The notes beneath the pieces were generated by a model. That model searched no databases, had not been told where the DNA came from, and saw only the letters and a list, made by a program, of their open reading frames with translations. Made by a program: the position numbers and the translations under genes. A stretch of DNA of 64,000 bases from Letharia columbiana (lineage: Eukaryota > Ascomycota > Lecanoromycetes > Lecanorales > Parmeliaceae), in NCBI RefSeq assembly GCF_014066305.1, contig NW_023501092.1, positions 62,001 to 126,000 of the forward strand, written 5' to 3'. This document shows, piece after piece, positions 1 to 11,627 of this stretch (position 1 is the stretch's first letter; the number at the start of each line of letters is the position of its first letter).

Positions 1-760
1 AGCAGACATGACATGAAGATGTCAGCTTGCGCCAAAATTGAGGAAGACGGCATTTCAAATATTGCTGTTGTTAAAGCACTGTCCCATTTGTATGAGGGAC
101 ATTTCTCTGGGAAATGGGTAGAGTATATTCGCGACCCGCGAATCTTCTGATAGAAAGAACGGTCTCGAATGTAGTATCCTAGATTCCTTACAACATAGAG
201 GCGGGTGATCCTGCTGTTTCATGATGATTAATCCACAGATCGTTGTTGCTGGGAGTTTGCTATTTGGATTCTCTACGGAGTAACCCGGGCCATGACGACT
301 AGGTTATAGAGCAGGGTGCCGCCCGGAGTGACGGTAACTACTCATGCGGTTTAGTGGAGGGGTACCTGAGGCTGTGCTTTACCTTTAGCTTGGTGGGTTG
401 TAACAACTACGTTTTTCTTTATGATTATTATCAAAAAAAAAAATTTCTTTTAATTTTTTTCCTTGTGGGTGCGCTTCGGACGGAAAATTATCTAGTGATT
501 ACCTGGAAGATATGACGGGGATGATGATCCTTTCCACAACAGTTGCGCACAATGTGCATAAAAATCCCCGGAAGTTACATCCGTACAGGATGCATTGTGC
601 CCATGGCTGTTGTTGTGCTCACTGGAGGATTTCGGACCCCACCTGCCGGACTAGGATTAGGACTGTTTCCTTCGCTCCTTCCCCTGAACCTCACTTCTCC
701 CTTGGAGCAAGGACCATCTTTCCTTTCACAACTGCCTCCATGTCATCATTCCACCTCACC
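1..760. other. Intergenic region upstream of the O-methyltransferase
   Basis: No convincing coding region is seen on either strand. An A/T-rich homopolymer stretch lies at about 420-460. The last 100 bases are pyrimidine-rich and lead into the core promoter of the gene that starts at 801. Confidence 0.5.
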
Positions 761-767
761 TATATAG
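761..767 (+). promoter_or_regulatory. TATA-like element before the O-methyltransferase
   Basis: A TATATAG sequence sits about 35-40 bases before the ATG at 801, in a CT-rich leader. Position and sequence fit a fungal core promoter; this is inference only. Confidence 0.4.
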
Positions 768-800
768 CACTTCTGTCATTATCTCTAATACTCACACATC

Positions 801-2155
801 ATGGAGCCAGTCAAAGCCAACGCGACCCAGAACTCCGAGATCACCGCTCTGATTAACTCGCTCAGGGAAACCTTGTCAGCAAATGATCCCGCAGCACCAA
901 CCACTCGCGAGCATCTAAAGGAAACTGCTGAGAAGTTGAGCCTTGCACTCGAAACGCCCGGAGAGACTGTCCAACGTGTAGCCTACTACGTAAGCTCGAG
1001 CTCGAACCCTGCCTTGCATGAATTGCCTCAGAATCACCTCCAATCCGAACGACCAAGCTGCTGACAAAGATATTTGATGGAAACAGCCTATGCGAACAAC
1101 TATCGTTCGGATCGCCAACAGACTACAACTCTTCCATATCTTGGTGGAAAGCGATGTACCTGTCACTGGCAAAGAGCTAGCGCAAAATACTGGTGCCGAT
1201 CACGTATTGCTCCTCCGCCTCCTTCGGTTCCTTGTCGCTACGCACGACATCGATGAAGCCGGCGTCGATAGCTATATCGCCAACAGCGTCACAAAGAACT
1301 TGATCGTCCCCCAGCTTGAAGCAGGCATCAATCATACCTATGATCTCGTTGGGATCGCCACCATGGCTCTTCCTTCATTCCTCGCCAAGACTCAGTATCG
1401 GAATCCCACTGACCCGAAGGAATGCGCTTTCCAAGAAGGCTTTCATACCAAAGACAACCTGTTTGAGTGGTTCCCAAAACACCCCGAGCATCTCAACAAC
1501 TTCAACCTCTGGATGACAGGCCAGCGTGAGGGTCGTACGGGCTGGCTCGATTTCTTTCCTTTCGAGGAACTAGTTGCCAAAGGCTTCAAAGGAGGTGATC
1601 GTGCGGTCATGTTGGTAGATGTGGGCGGCGCACGCGGACATGAGGTCAAAGCAATTAAGAAGAAGCATCCAAGTCTGCCTGGGAGGTTCCTGCTGCAGGA
1701 CCTACCGGATACGATTGAGCAAGCGTTGCCAGTGCCGGGAATGGAAACTGTTGTGCATGACTTCTTCACTCCGCAGCCGATCAAAGGTCTGAGCCTGAAA
1801 CACTTGATCTCTTCAGACTCTGATGCTAATCTGTTAGCTAGGCGCACGTGCTTACTATCTCCGCAATGTCCTCCATGACTGGCCTGATAACCATTGCCAG
1901 CTCATCCTCTCCCAACTCGCGTCAGCAATGACGCCAGGCTACTCCAAAATCATCCTCAATGAGCTCGTTCTTCCCAACCAGAAATGTAGCCTTATCGCAG
2001 CTCAAGTTGATATAACTATGATGGCCTGTTTGGCAGCGACCGAGCGCTCCGAGCAGCAGTGGCATGAGGTGGCAGGTTCGGCGGGGTTGAAAATTCAGAA
2101 GATCTGGACGGATGTGCCGGAGGCGGAGAGTATCATAGAGCTGACCTTGAAGTGA
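801..2155 (+). CDS. SAM-dependent O-methyltransferase (sterigmatocystin OMT-like)
   Basis: Three exons: 801-989, 1087-1786 and 1842-2155, giving 400 residues, the usual length for fungal class-II O-methyltransferases of secondary metabolism. Intron 1 (97 nt) starts GTAAGC and ends ACAG; intron 2 (55 nt) contains TGCTAAT as branch site. Frame is continuous across both. An N-terminal helical region and winged-helix dimerisation domain (about 60-160) precede the SAM-binding domain. Motif I reads VDVGGARGH (about 240-248), with Ala where the family usually has Gly. The DLPD motif follows, then the catalytic-base segment LRNVLHDWPD with His at about 308. It would transfer a methyl group from SAM to a hydroxyl of a small molecule in the cytosol. 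No polyketide synthase lies nearby, so the substrate is unknown. The first Met of an open frame after a TATA-like box was taken as start. Confidence 0.9.
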
Positions 2156-2533
2156 TGGTGTTGAAACTCGTCTTAGGATTTCACCAACTGCGGCAATAGC
2201 AGACAGACCAACATTGAAGTGGAAACCTACAACAACAAGTGCGCTATTTTTCTTCTCTTTGCTAGACAAGCCATTCATTGATTACTACATCAATCAACTA
2301 CATTAGCATCACTTCACTACCGTCGGTCAGTGCACGCCTCAGCCTCCACGCTTCTCGTACTAGATAGCATCAAGCTTCTCTCGCGCACAGTAACATCTTT
2401 TCACCCAGAGTATTAAGTGTGTAGAAAGGTCGAAAGCATACTAAGTGGTCCGTCGTGCTGTCCCAGCCGAGAGGAGCGAAACTAATCCAGCGCGAATGTC
2501 TAGTGTCTCCCACGTGGTCGAATCTTCGTAGAA
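2156..2533. other. Intergenic, convergent gene ends
   Basis: Lies between the 3' ends of the methyltransferase (+) and the MYND gene (-). Nothing coding is seen. Confidence 0.5.
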
Positions 2534-3376
2534 CTATGCGTACACAAAGTCTTTGTAACCTTTTATCTCGCGAACGTGGCTGTCGACATATTGCTGGAAT
2601 GGGACAATAGGGGCATAGAGTCCAAATTGGGCGCCTGCTATGTCGAGAACGTACTTCTCACTGTTGTTCATCGTGACTTGCAGGACTTCGTGCTGGTCCA
2701 GGATTGAGATTGCTTGCTCTTCGAATGAAAAGCGACGAGTACGATCCTCCATACGGATAGTCATTTCGCGGATCTCGATGTCTAGGCCTAAGCATACGTC
2801 AGTTGAATCTGACCAACATAATAATTTCTGATAGCATCGCAGTGCAAACCATCACTGCATATAGTACCTCCAAAGGAAGATTTCTCACCTTCAAGATGCT
2901 TTGTTACTTCACGACGCCTGAATAACATAGGGTTGTTACCACCGAAGCACCCCAAGAAAGCCTTATCTTGCTCCCTGTTCTCGGATAGGGCATCGATGCG
3001 TCGTTGAAGAGATTGTCTATCGTAAAACACCATCTTACTGGAGTTAAGCCCGGTCTGGCAGGCCTCCAGGAGATCCATTTCACAAGCAGTGTAGTATTTT
3101 TCCTGTAGCACCTCCGCGGCTTCAAACAACGCCCTGCGATTTTTGGATGCTAGACAGTATGCTTCATGGTTCGCCCAATCGGAAGCTGCACATGTGTTGC
3201 TGCAGTAAGTAAACTAAAGGGACGGGGTCTCCGGAGGGAGAAGGTGCGTTCTTGCAGTAGACGCACGGCAGTGCCTTGATGGTGTTGCAAACGACGCAGA
3301 GAACGCCCGAGGATGCTTCTTTGGACATGGTTCTCACGATCTTTGGCTTCTTCTTGCTTTGCCTTGTAGATGTCAT
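2534..3376 (-). CDS. MYND-type zinc-finger protein with a 4-nt frameshift
   Basis: Exon 1 runs 3376-2889 and exon 2 2787-2534. The 101-nt intron (2788-2888) has GTGAGA, a CTGAC branch site and CTTAG, and keeps the frame. The N-terminal half holds a MYND finger: CVVC and CVYC pairs, then YCSNTC, then W-x2-H-x3-C. MYND fingers bind two zinc ions and usually mediate protein contacts. The frame breaks between VY and CSNTC, where the coding strand carries TTACTTAC (3205-3212 on +). Removing one TTAC rejoins the zinc ligands. A 67-nt GTGCGT..TGCAG splice would also restore frame but would delete the second Cys pair, so it is less attractive. The remainder is conserved-looking sequence ending GYKDFVYA. 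About 245 residues if repaired. The start could instead be the Met at 3328. No function beyond the finger is known. Confidence 0.7.
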
Positions 3377-3895
3377 GGTGGTTGTACAAGTCTGCTGTGT
3401 TGTAGGTATGGGCTTGTTGTGCGGCTTGAGCTGCTTCGTCCATGGTTGATGGGCCTGTGTACTGTAGTGTAGAGATGCGGGAGACCGGTTTGTCGATACC
3501 TGCTCTGATATGATTAGATGGCAGGTACCTTCCAATTGATGAAGCACGGATGTAACCGACTGTGATATTCAGGCAAGGTTGGAGGATAGAACTCGGTCGA
3601 GATGTAGAAACAACAACTGCCTCAAGTTGTTGCCTGGCAGCCCAACTTTTCAAAGGTGGTGGTAGCTGGAGGAGGAGGCTGCTTTTGCCTGGGAGTTCTA
3701 GCAGCGAGTCGAAGGTACTGTAGATTTTGGGGTAGTCAAATGGAAGCTGTTCGAAGGTGGCCTTGATCGGCTCTAAGCGCCAAGCGCTGTCACGTCACTC
3801 GGGCCCGTGTTAAAAGGCGAGCAACTACTCTCTCTTTCAGTCAACTCAAGTCTTTCGAAAGAAAATTCCCTTATCTCTCATTCTTATCGCCAACG
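3377..3895. other. Divergent intergenic region
   Basis: Lies between the divergent MYND gene (-) and the gene at 3896 (+). An open frame on the minus strand runs through part of it but shows no recognisable domain. The last 70 bases are CT-rich, as in fungal 5' leaders. Confidence 0.4.
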
Positions 3896-4661
3896 ATGTC
3901 ATCACCAAACTCAGCATCAGCAGCGATCCCACCTTCCAGCACCCATCCCTCCTCGAGCGTGCGTGCACCTCTGACACTAGACGAGCTCGACCGATATGTC
4001 TGTCAGGAGGCGTTCAACCGCGCTGAACTACCAGTCATTCCTCCTACCTTCATCGGCCCTCACCCTCCTCCTACATCCTCGACCTTCATCGGCACGAAAT
4101 ACCTCGTAGGGGGTCCCACCAACGAGACACCAGTTCGCATCATGTTCCGCTGCGTGTCGCCACACGACAAGGTGTCTCGCCACGTGCTTTTGAAAATGAA
4201 ACCTTCGGTGCCCGAAGAGGCCCTCGCGTTGAAGCTGTGCGAAGTCTTCGAGATTCCAGCCACTGGGGGCGTGATCACCAAGACGCAGCCGGAGTTTGTG
4301 CCAGGCCTGAGTCCTCTTAGGGTCCCAAACAAAGGTACAACTCATCGAACAATCCGCTTTAGACTAGAGTCCGCGTGTTGACCAGATCCTAGTCTACAGC
4401 TATGGCGAGATGTTCGAGGGGCTAGGCGCCTCCATGGCTGGCTTCGTGGAGGTCACGGTCGTGCCTGCCGAACAGATGAATATCTGCACCAATTGCGGCA
4501 TCCGCAAAACCGTCAATGCAGTGACGTTACAGAACATTCGCAAGTGGTGCTTTGGTGTGAATCCGCTCTGTGTCAGATGCTGTAGGACCGGGGCCGTTCC
4601 AGGCAATGTCACAGATTTGTGCATGCCGGATGGGCAGATCTTGTCAAGACTCTACTTTTAG
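3896..4661 (+). CDS. Hypothetical protein, Cys-rich C-terminus
   Basis: Exons 3896-4334 and 4393-4661 give 235 residues. The 58-nt intron (GTACAA..CCTAG) keeps the frame. The N-terminus is Ser/Pro-rich (about 1-25). The C-terminal part has CTNC, then CVRCC about 30 residues later, which could bind zinc. I recognise no family. The 3' end is uncertain: a strong intron (GTGAGT, CTAAC branch, TGTAG) lies just beyond the stop at 4680-4740. It could be in the 3' UTR. Alternatively, an upstream splice (donor near 4582, acceptor ending 4661) would give a tail ending near 4770. The ATG follows a CT-rich leader. Confidence 0.55.
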
Positions 4662-7600
4662 GTCTTCTGGTATGGATCGTGAGTAAATCCACTGTCCTGA
4701 TGTGTGCCAGAAGGCGAGACGTCTTACTAACCAACTGTAGCTGAGAGTCCCGACTATCAAGACAGCTATCCAATGACTACCCGAGAGCTCCAATAAACCG
4801 GAGAAGTCTTCGATGCTCGACCCCTAGCTTACCCTTCGCCGGCTTCTGCTCTTGATGCTCATTCACAGGATCCACCACAGCTTCTCCTCAGCATCTTTAC
4901 TACTTCTTCAATTTCAAAAGCGTCAGTTGCCATTGTCATTCATTTTCCCCGACAGCTTTTTAGAAGTCAATGCATGCAGTTGGAAGCATTAAAGGCAGCA
5001 AGGCGTTGTTGTATCTCAATTTCTTTTCACCAAAAGCAAAGGAGAAAATGTAATAGCATGCATCACATACGGAAATCCCGTCCACCAAATGACAGCATGT
5101 GAACCGACATTTACTTACTATAGGGGTTGAACTTACTCACAAGATTCATCGCTCGCAACGATCGATATTGCGTCCCTACAGAGACCTCAAAGTTTTGCAG
5201 CGCAGGGACTCAGCACGACACAGATTCCTGGTATCGGGCATCTCTGAAGTCGAGATCCAATTATTCCACTTTCAGTCCCGTGTAGACGTGTATCAGTTGA
5301 GTCTTCATAACAAGAACTGTAAGGTCACTGAAGGCTGAGTGTTGAACCTCCTTTCGTGGTGAATGCCTTATATTTATATACGGGTATTGCAGTGCTTTCT
5401 TATTCTACCACTTGCAGATGTCTTTCTGATGAAGGTTGGGCAAGCATCGACTTTGCCCTCACTAAACCTTTGTACCGTAAAGCATTTCTGTGGGAGTCTT
5501 TACTTTTCGAGGTATGAAAAAATGATTTCGACATGGTTCAATCTTCTGCTTCGAAGCCGTTCGAGCCCAGCAGCCAGGCCCTTCAGGTGGGCTCACCGAG
5601 TTTCGGTACCTTCATAGCGCGGATATGCCCGAAACCTTGAGGGTGTCTTGTAGTGTTCAAGGCCTTGTTTTGACGCAGCAGTGATGGTATATAAGTATTG
5701 GTCAGGGGATGTGCAATGTGTGGTGTGTCAATGAAAGAAGTGTCTTAGCTGAGGACTGCAGGTAAAAGTTTTCGGCGCGGAATTAAGGCCGCGTTTCCAA
5801 ACCGTCACAGATTACGTCATGAGAAGCTGGTTATTTGCAACACAGGGAGTCTATGAAACATAATCCTTGTCTACTTGTACTTTCTATGTCTATCGATCGC
5901 CTCTTCCAAGTTCAAGCTCCTGATTTATAAGCTCCCTGGGGACAGCAAGTCAACCTATCTGAGGGCCCATGGGCCTACAACCCTGTAGACAATGAAGAGG
6001 TTATGCAGGCATGCATGACGAGATCTTGGGAGATCTGGATGCACCGCACGTAAATGTATCGCCTGAGATATAGGGAGGTTGCCTGGCAAGGTCTCGACGA
6101 CACAAGGGGCATATGGGAAGCTGTGTATATTCAACCGCCATAGCCGAGGGGAGACCCTCTACTGATCCCGCTCTTGGTGAATAGACGTGAATGCCACTCC
6201 TTTCAGCACTAGCCTCGGCTCTGCTGAGTGGGAAAAAGATGTGATCGAGATCAGAGTCACACCTTGTCACATTTCGCCAGGAATACGCGTCTTCTCACCG
6301 CGGTGATTATAAGGACATGTGTCCAGGGCATCAAGAATCACCAAGGTTGATCTCTTCGGTTTCCGCAACTTGCCATTAATAGAAAAGGGATACGGCCGGC
6401 GAGTCAACGTTCTCGCCACACCCACTGGCGCATAAACCCATAGACACAGAGATTGGATATCACTCACTTAGGAACTGTACTGAACGGCAACATGCTCTCT
6501 ATGCGGCAAATAGTTCAACAGGATTCTCGGTTTTGCTCAGCTGCGTTTCAACAGCATCAGGTTTACGGGGTATTTCAGTATGCTTCATTATTCTCGGGCG
6601 ATCAAAAGACTATTGAGGCTCGAGATCATCGTCGAGCTTTCTCTTTCCCCCCACTAACAGCATGCCCCACTCTGGCGTAGACGTGCTCGTCACTCATGTC
6701 AGCTAGAACTTCCTGCTTGGAGTTACGTCACGCCGTCCCGCCTCTATCCTTCCTGTCATTGGTTCACCTGAAGCCTTGGCGTTCGCAGTCCAAGACTGTG
6801 GTACACGACATTGAAAAGCAAGTAGTCGTCTTTCGATGCGTACACCGTCACTACCCAGAATAACAACGGCATTAACCACTCGACTTCAACGTATAACTCC
6901 TCGACCATGTCCGCCCCAGACCTCCCTCCCGCGAGCGACCAGACAGTGCAACATTCATTGGGGCCACTTCGCTCAGGATAGGATGGGCGTAGCAGAAACA
7001 GCAATCCGAGCCGCATTACTCACCGCGACCACGGTGGCATGCAATCGAATGCAACGATCTCTTTTAGCCAGCAGTATCCTCGCTCCTTGGAATGATCTCA
7101 ACTTATAAAACGGAACGATACAGCTGTGCATTTTGGAAACGTCCTCCCATCCTGGGCATTAGAAATCTCAAATCCCCATAGCAGCGGTGAAGCAGTCTTA
7201 GTATCTGTAGGCCAGTGGGACGGAAGGCGCGTTATCGCAGCACCACTGCCAAAGGTTAGATTCAGCGCTGCTACATCCGGAGACGTATCTCTGATGCTGG
7301 CATGCAAATCCACGGTCAAAATCTCAAGACTTTCAAGAATCGAGAAAATGTTTTGAAAGTTACTGGGACTCCGAAGCGGTTACTTCGAAAATTTGGAACT
7401 CCAAGGTGAACTCTGTACACAGGTCCAGGCCGTGCACATATGGCTTTTGTAGCGGTGGCCAGGCCTGAACTAAGCTTGGCACTTGAGAGCCTTGTCGACC
7501 TCTCAATGCGTTTTCTGGGAGTTTCAACTGGTCTGAGCTGCCTCTGTGGGAGGCCTCACACTTACTAGAGCGCTTCTGTCACATTTGGCTGTGAGTTGAT

Positions 7601-7755
7601 CGGCAGTCTGCAATGGTATGAGCGACCAGGGAGAGTAGCAAGATTTAAAACAACATTTTTATAGCACTTCTATGGCAAGCCAGTTAGGATAGGAAATATT
7701 GGGTACTTCATGTAGCCCTGATAAACCGTTTTGAGATCTGAAATCATTGAAAAAG
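4662..7755. other. Long stretch without a supportable gene
   Basis: Only short, mutually overlapping open frames with no family signature. A minus-strand stretch at about 6270-6470 contains TLVILDALDTC, which resembles the Walker B region of NACHT/STAND NTPases. No P-loop or other flanking motif is present, so at most it is a relic. The first 80 bases include the intron at 4680-4740. Confidence 0.4.
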
Positions 7756-10213
7756 TCATTTCCACGAACGTTCCATGCTACAAAGAGTTCCTTCTCGGTC
7801 CCAGCCAGGCAGTCGCTTATCAGGCGTAGACTCAACTGGCATTGTAAAGCCGAGATTTGGACCGCCAGTGTTGTTCGCTGATGATGATGAATTAAGACGC
7901 TCTGTTAAGCCCAGATGAGTTAGTGTATAGAGATTGATTTGTTGAAAAGGAGACCCACCCGTTTCATGTTCTCCATCTACAGGCTTCGGTTCGATTTCCG
8001 CAGATAGAGCAGTGATGGCGGTGGTATCTGTCTTCTGTGGACTACCGATATGCGTGGTAGTGGATTTTGGCTGCAAAGGCTGATTTGACAACACCGGGGT
8101 CTTCAGCAGCGTAGGATGTTCTGGGTCGTTCACGTCCAGGGTAGCGAGTGTCTCGCCCGGAATGGTGACTGGTACATTCTTCGCACGGCGCTCCCAAGTT
8201 CCAAAGCCTGCCTCCTCGTGAGCCAGTCTTTGCAACTGCAACAGCCCATTCGATTTCCACGCCAACCGGCGGTAGTCTTTCAAATCCTTTTCACGTTGCC
8301 GTAACTGACACGGCGGTCAAGGCCTAGACCGACACAAATAATGAGCAAGCCCAGTCCTAAAATCAAGCCGATGGCTAAAACACTGAAGTTCTGTGCTTGA
8401 CCAGATCGGGCTCGCTGGTTATGGCATAAGTGCTCCTGAGAGGATCCATTAGGTGGTACAAGGATGGCAAGGTCTCTGGATTCGAGGGCCGAACGTTGCA
8501 TGTCGGCTAGAATGATTTGAGTCCAGCTTTCGGCCTCCAAAGTCCATTGATTCGAAGGGAGAAAACCCTGGACGGAACCTTCCTTTGAATTCCGGGCCAG
8601 CAATGAATATGTACCCAGAGACCCAATCACACAATTGAGGCTTCCCGAAGCGCTCCAGAGAACCTGTGCAGTAGCTGCCTGGGCATCATCTAGGGCAAGG
8701 TCTCCTAAGCTTCGTGGAGCAGATTGATGCCGGTAAGAGGAGTACACTCTGGACTCGAACTTGGCGCACATAGCTGATATTGTTCGGTACAAGCCAAAAC
8801 GCTGACAGGGCAATCCGGAAAATATATGGTACCCTTGTTCGGGGTCCCGACAAGTCTCCAAATTCGTGCCATTGGCTATCGTCTGAAACGGGTTCGAATG
8901 GGCTGAGTACCAGGGATCATCAACTGGCGTGGTAAAAGGGATCGAATTTGCGGACAAAATGCCAAGTTGACGTCGGCGTCCTCTCGGTTCAATTGGGATA
9001 CAGGTTCAAAGGAGCTACTGAATGGCGGGCTTCCAGGGAAGAAAGTCGTTGGACTGTATGAAAGAATTCAATCAGTAAATCGTTTTTTCTGATAGGAAAT
9101 GGATGAATCATCGGTTCGGGGCACTGCTCACAAGAGACCGTAGTCAAACAAGTCTTCAAAGCCATGCCCGGCCTCGTATGTGAAGTTCAGCAGAAGTGTG
9201 TGTTATAGGTATAGTTCCGCGTGACTGTACCGTCCAAAGCGAGTATGGTAGACGTACCATATTACAGCTCCACGTACTGGAACTCAGGTAAAGCACTCGT
9301 CACCTTGTAATTAGTGCCCTGAGAGCTTCCTTGTTTGACGGCCGAAAATTGATCTGCCTAGTAGATGTTTCCGGTCAAAATGTTACTTTGAAGAGCATTA
9401 CAGAACCGGAAGAAGCACAGCAAAAAAGTCTCTCGGAGCCTGGTTTTAGAGCCTGGTCTCGAATGGGCTAATAGGGGAATGGCTTGGAAACTTGCTTACC
9501 TCAATGGGGGCACAATTGGTAACCTTGCGATATTTTTACTTCACTCTGTTCGGTGGAGGAGCGTTTAAACCGAATGACAGGTCAGAGTCCATGAACCCGG
9601 TATCCAGCTTAATCGACGGTGCTGTGCAAATCTCCGCATCGACTGGACATGGGGTATTAGTCTGCGTTAAGCGTAATTTGGAGGCCGGGAAGGTCGAGCA
9701 ATCCTGCCAAGTCCGGCCTGTGTCCTCAGAGGCATAGCAAGAGCGGGCGTAGCTAGTACTGTCCGAGAGAGACTTTATCGTATAAGCATGGAGAATGTTG
9801 ATGGCTGCAGTAAGATTGGGGGTGTCTGAGTTGGCTAAAGCAACGAAAGCTAATGGCAAAGAGCGCCTCACTGGATCGCGGATCCTAGACCGCCATCCCC
9901 AACCGACTTGCATTAAGGCTCCAGCTGCATGTGCTGGAGAAGAATTGCGAAGGATAACCTGTTGTTGGTGGTACAGTCCGTCTCGAGGCCTTTTGCCGAC
10001 TCTAATCTAATGAACTGTGAAACGTAATATTCCCCACAAGTGGCTGCCTGTGAACTGTATAAATAAGGCTAGGAGGGCAACCAGGATTGCTCCACCGGTA
10101 GTAGTCGTGGAGTTGCCCCCTCTCATAAATCCCTGGGACCAATTGATCCACATGCCATGGTATACCGTGGATTGAGTTAGCAGACCATTACTGAGGGCAG
10201 ATGTAGAAGACAT
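7756..10213 (-). pseudogene. Damaged large integral membrane protein gene
   Basis: This matches, from memory, a family of large fungal membrane proteins of unknown function with one N-terminal and one C-terminal membrane anchor and an ectodomain. Recognisable blocks are the start MSSTSALSN (10213), TM1 (ILVALLALFIQF), RDGLYHQQQ, DADV, PVDDPWYS and TM2 (GLILGLGLLIICVGL). After these comes a cytoplasmic tail with an in-frame 57-nt intron (7902-7958). Breaks: an in-frame TAG at 10007-10009 where the family has Gln, consistent with CAG to TAG; an in-frame TAA at 9536-9538; further stops near 9250; a 1-nt loss in a T run near 8945; and a 1-nt frameshift near 8296. Part of the segment after the first third (near 9830) seems deleted. 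An intron starts at 9499. The damage is too extensive for a functional product. Confidence 0.8.
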
Positions 10214-11627
10214 TTTGCGTGAGAAGGACCCTGATAGGTAGGCTAGTGTTTCACAGCTAGTGTGGTAGGCGTCAAGGCTGAAGATGGATCGAAGCACCTT
10301 GGATGATCGTATATACCTTGCATACGTCTCTGCATTTGCGCAAAGTGGAGTGTAAGGGAGTCGCTCTGGCGCTAGAGACTTCTTTCCAGTATAAGGAGTT
10401 GGGTGATTTTGATAAAGGATCAAATGCAAATGAAAAACATCAACGTATCGTTTCTTTTGCGACAGCTTTGGGAAAGAACCTGGTTGACGTTTTATTAAGC
10501 GTCCACGTAAGGTATGCCACACCCTTTCCGCTTCTCGACATTGACATTCATATCGCGGTCGCGCGCAACGAGAGGGCATAAGTTTTGTGGCTATGTTGCA
10601 TCGCTATCGCTGGCTGATTTGATTATATTCAGCCGACTTACTTTCAGTTGTAAGATCAATAAATGCGAAACGATCGGCTTTTTTACTTGTACTCACTCGA
10701 TTAATTGAAGTAGCCTTATCGGAGCCAGATTCCAGCTTCCAGAACCATGATGATAGTCCATGAAGATGCCCTTGATAGTTTTCATTCAACGTTTAACAGG
10801 AGAAGTCATTGCTTTAGATGTAGCAATATGGTAAAATAGAATGAAGGTACTTGATAACGGAAGACGCCGGGATCAAACGTCGGGTCATGTCGAGCGGGAG
10901 GACGCGGCATCGGTTTCATAGGTCATCCGAAAATTGCTCCGCCCCATACTGCACATCTCCTGCATTCATGCAACACATACATTAATTTTTTCCACCGTTG
11001 TAATCTCAGCGTGGCAGTGCTTGCGCAATGCGTGGAAGTAGACAATAAGCTGCCTGGCAAATGTGCTCGGCTTCGTATGGTCCCCCGCAATTAGCGTGTT
11101 TCTCTGGCACCAATTGCTTGGTTCGCTGAGGGCTGGTGGGTCCGGCTAAAGTATGCAACGTTTCTTGATATTGATATCTGTATCGTTAAATCGACATCTT
11201 TTAGCCGAAGAGGCTGAATCCTTCGTCGAAAAAGGACACGTGCATCGTGCTTAGCTACATTTGTCTCTTCTTGCGAGTGGAGTGCATGTAACAAGTTGAT
11301 CAGTTCACGAGCCAATCTCAAACCCGGACGAATCCGTTTCCTCTCCTCCTCGGAATTTCAGCTGGTACATCTACATATGTTCTTCGAACCTGTCGGAAGA
11401 TTTTGAGGCATAATCTCAAACTTGTAGGATCTGATCTCCGTGAATTCCACACGTTTACGACTGACTCCACCGTAATCATCTCTCCTAATGCTTGAAACTC
11501 TCATCTGTCTCCGCTCCCTTCTTCTTTTCTTTCTCCTCTACTTTGCACACAGCAGACATTTCTAACGCGGAAATTCCATCGCCATTTCAATCTCGCGAGT
11601 CATAGTCTTACGTTCCAAGAAAACACA
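10214..11627. other. Intergenic region before the rhodopsin-domain gene
   Basis: No supportable gene. From about 11500 the sequence becomes pyrimidine-rich (TCTTCTTTTCTTTCTCC-like), a typical fungal promoter/leader composition for the gene starting at 11628. Confidence 0.45.

Noticed and set aside
801..2155. Secondary-metabolite gene cluster around the O-methyltransferase
   Set aside because: No synthase, P450 or pathway transcription factor is visible within the window near it.
6270..6470. NACHT-like Walker B sequence (TLVILDALDTC) on the minus strand
   Set aside because: No P-loop, no other NACHT motifs and no extended frame; a single motif of this kind is too weak to call a gene.
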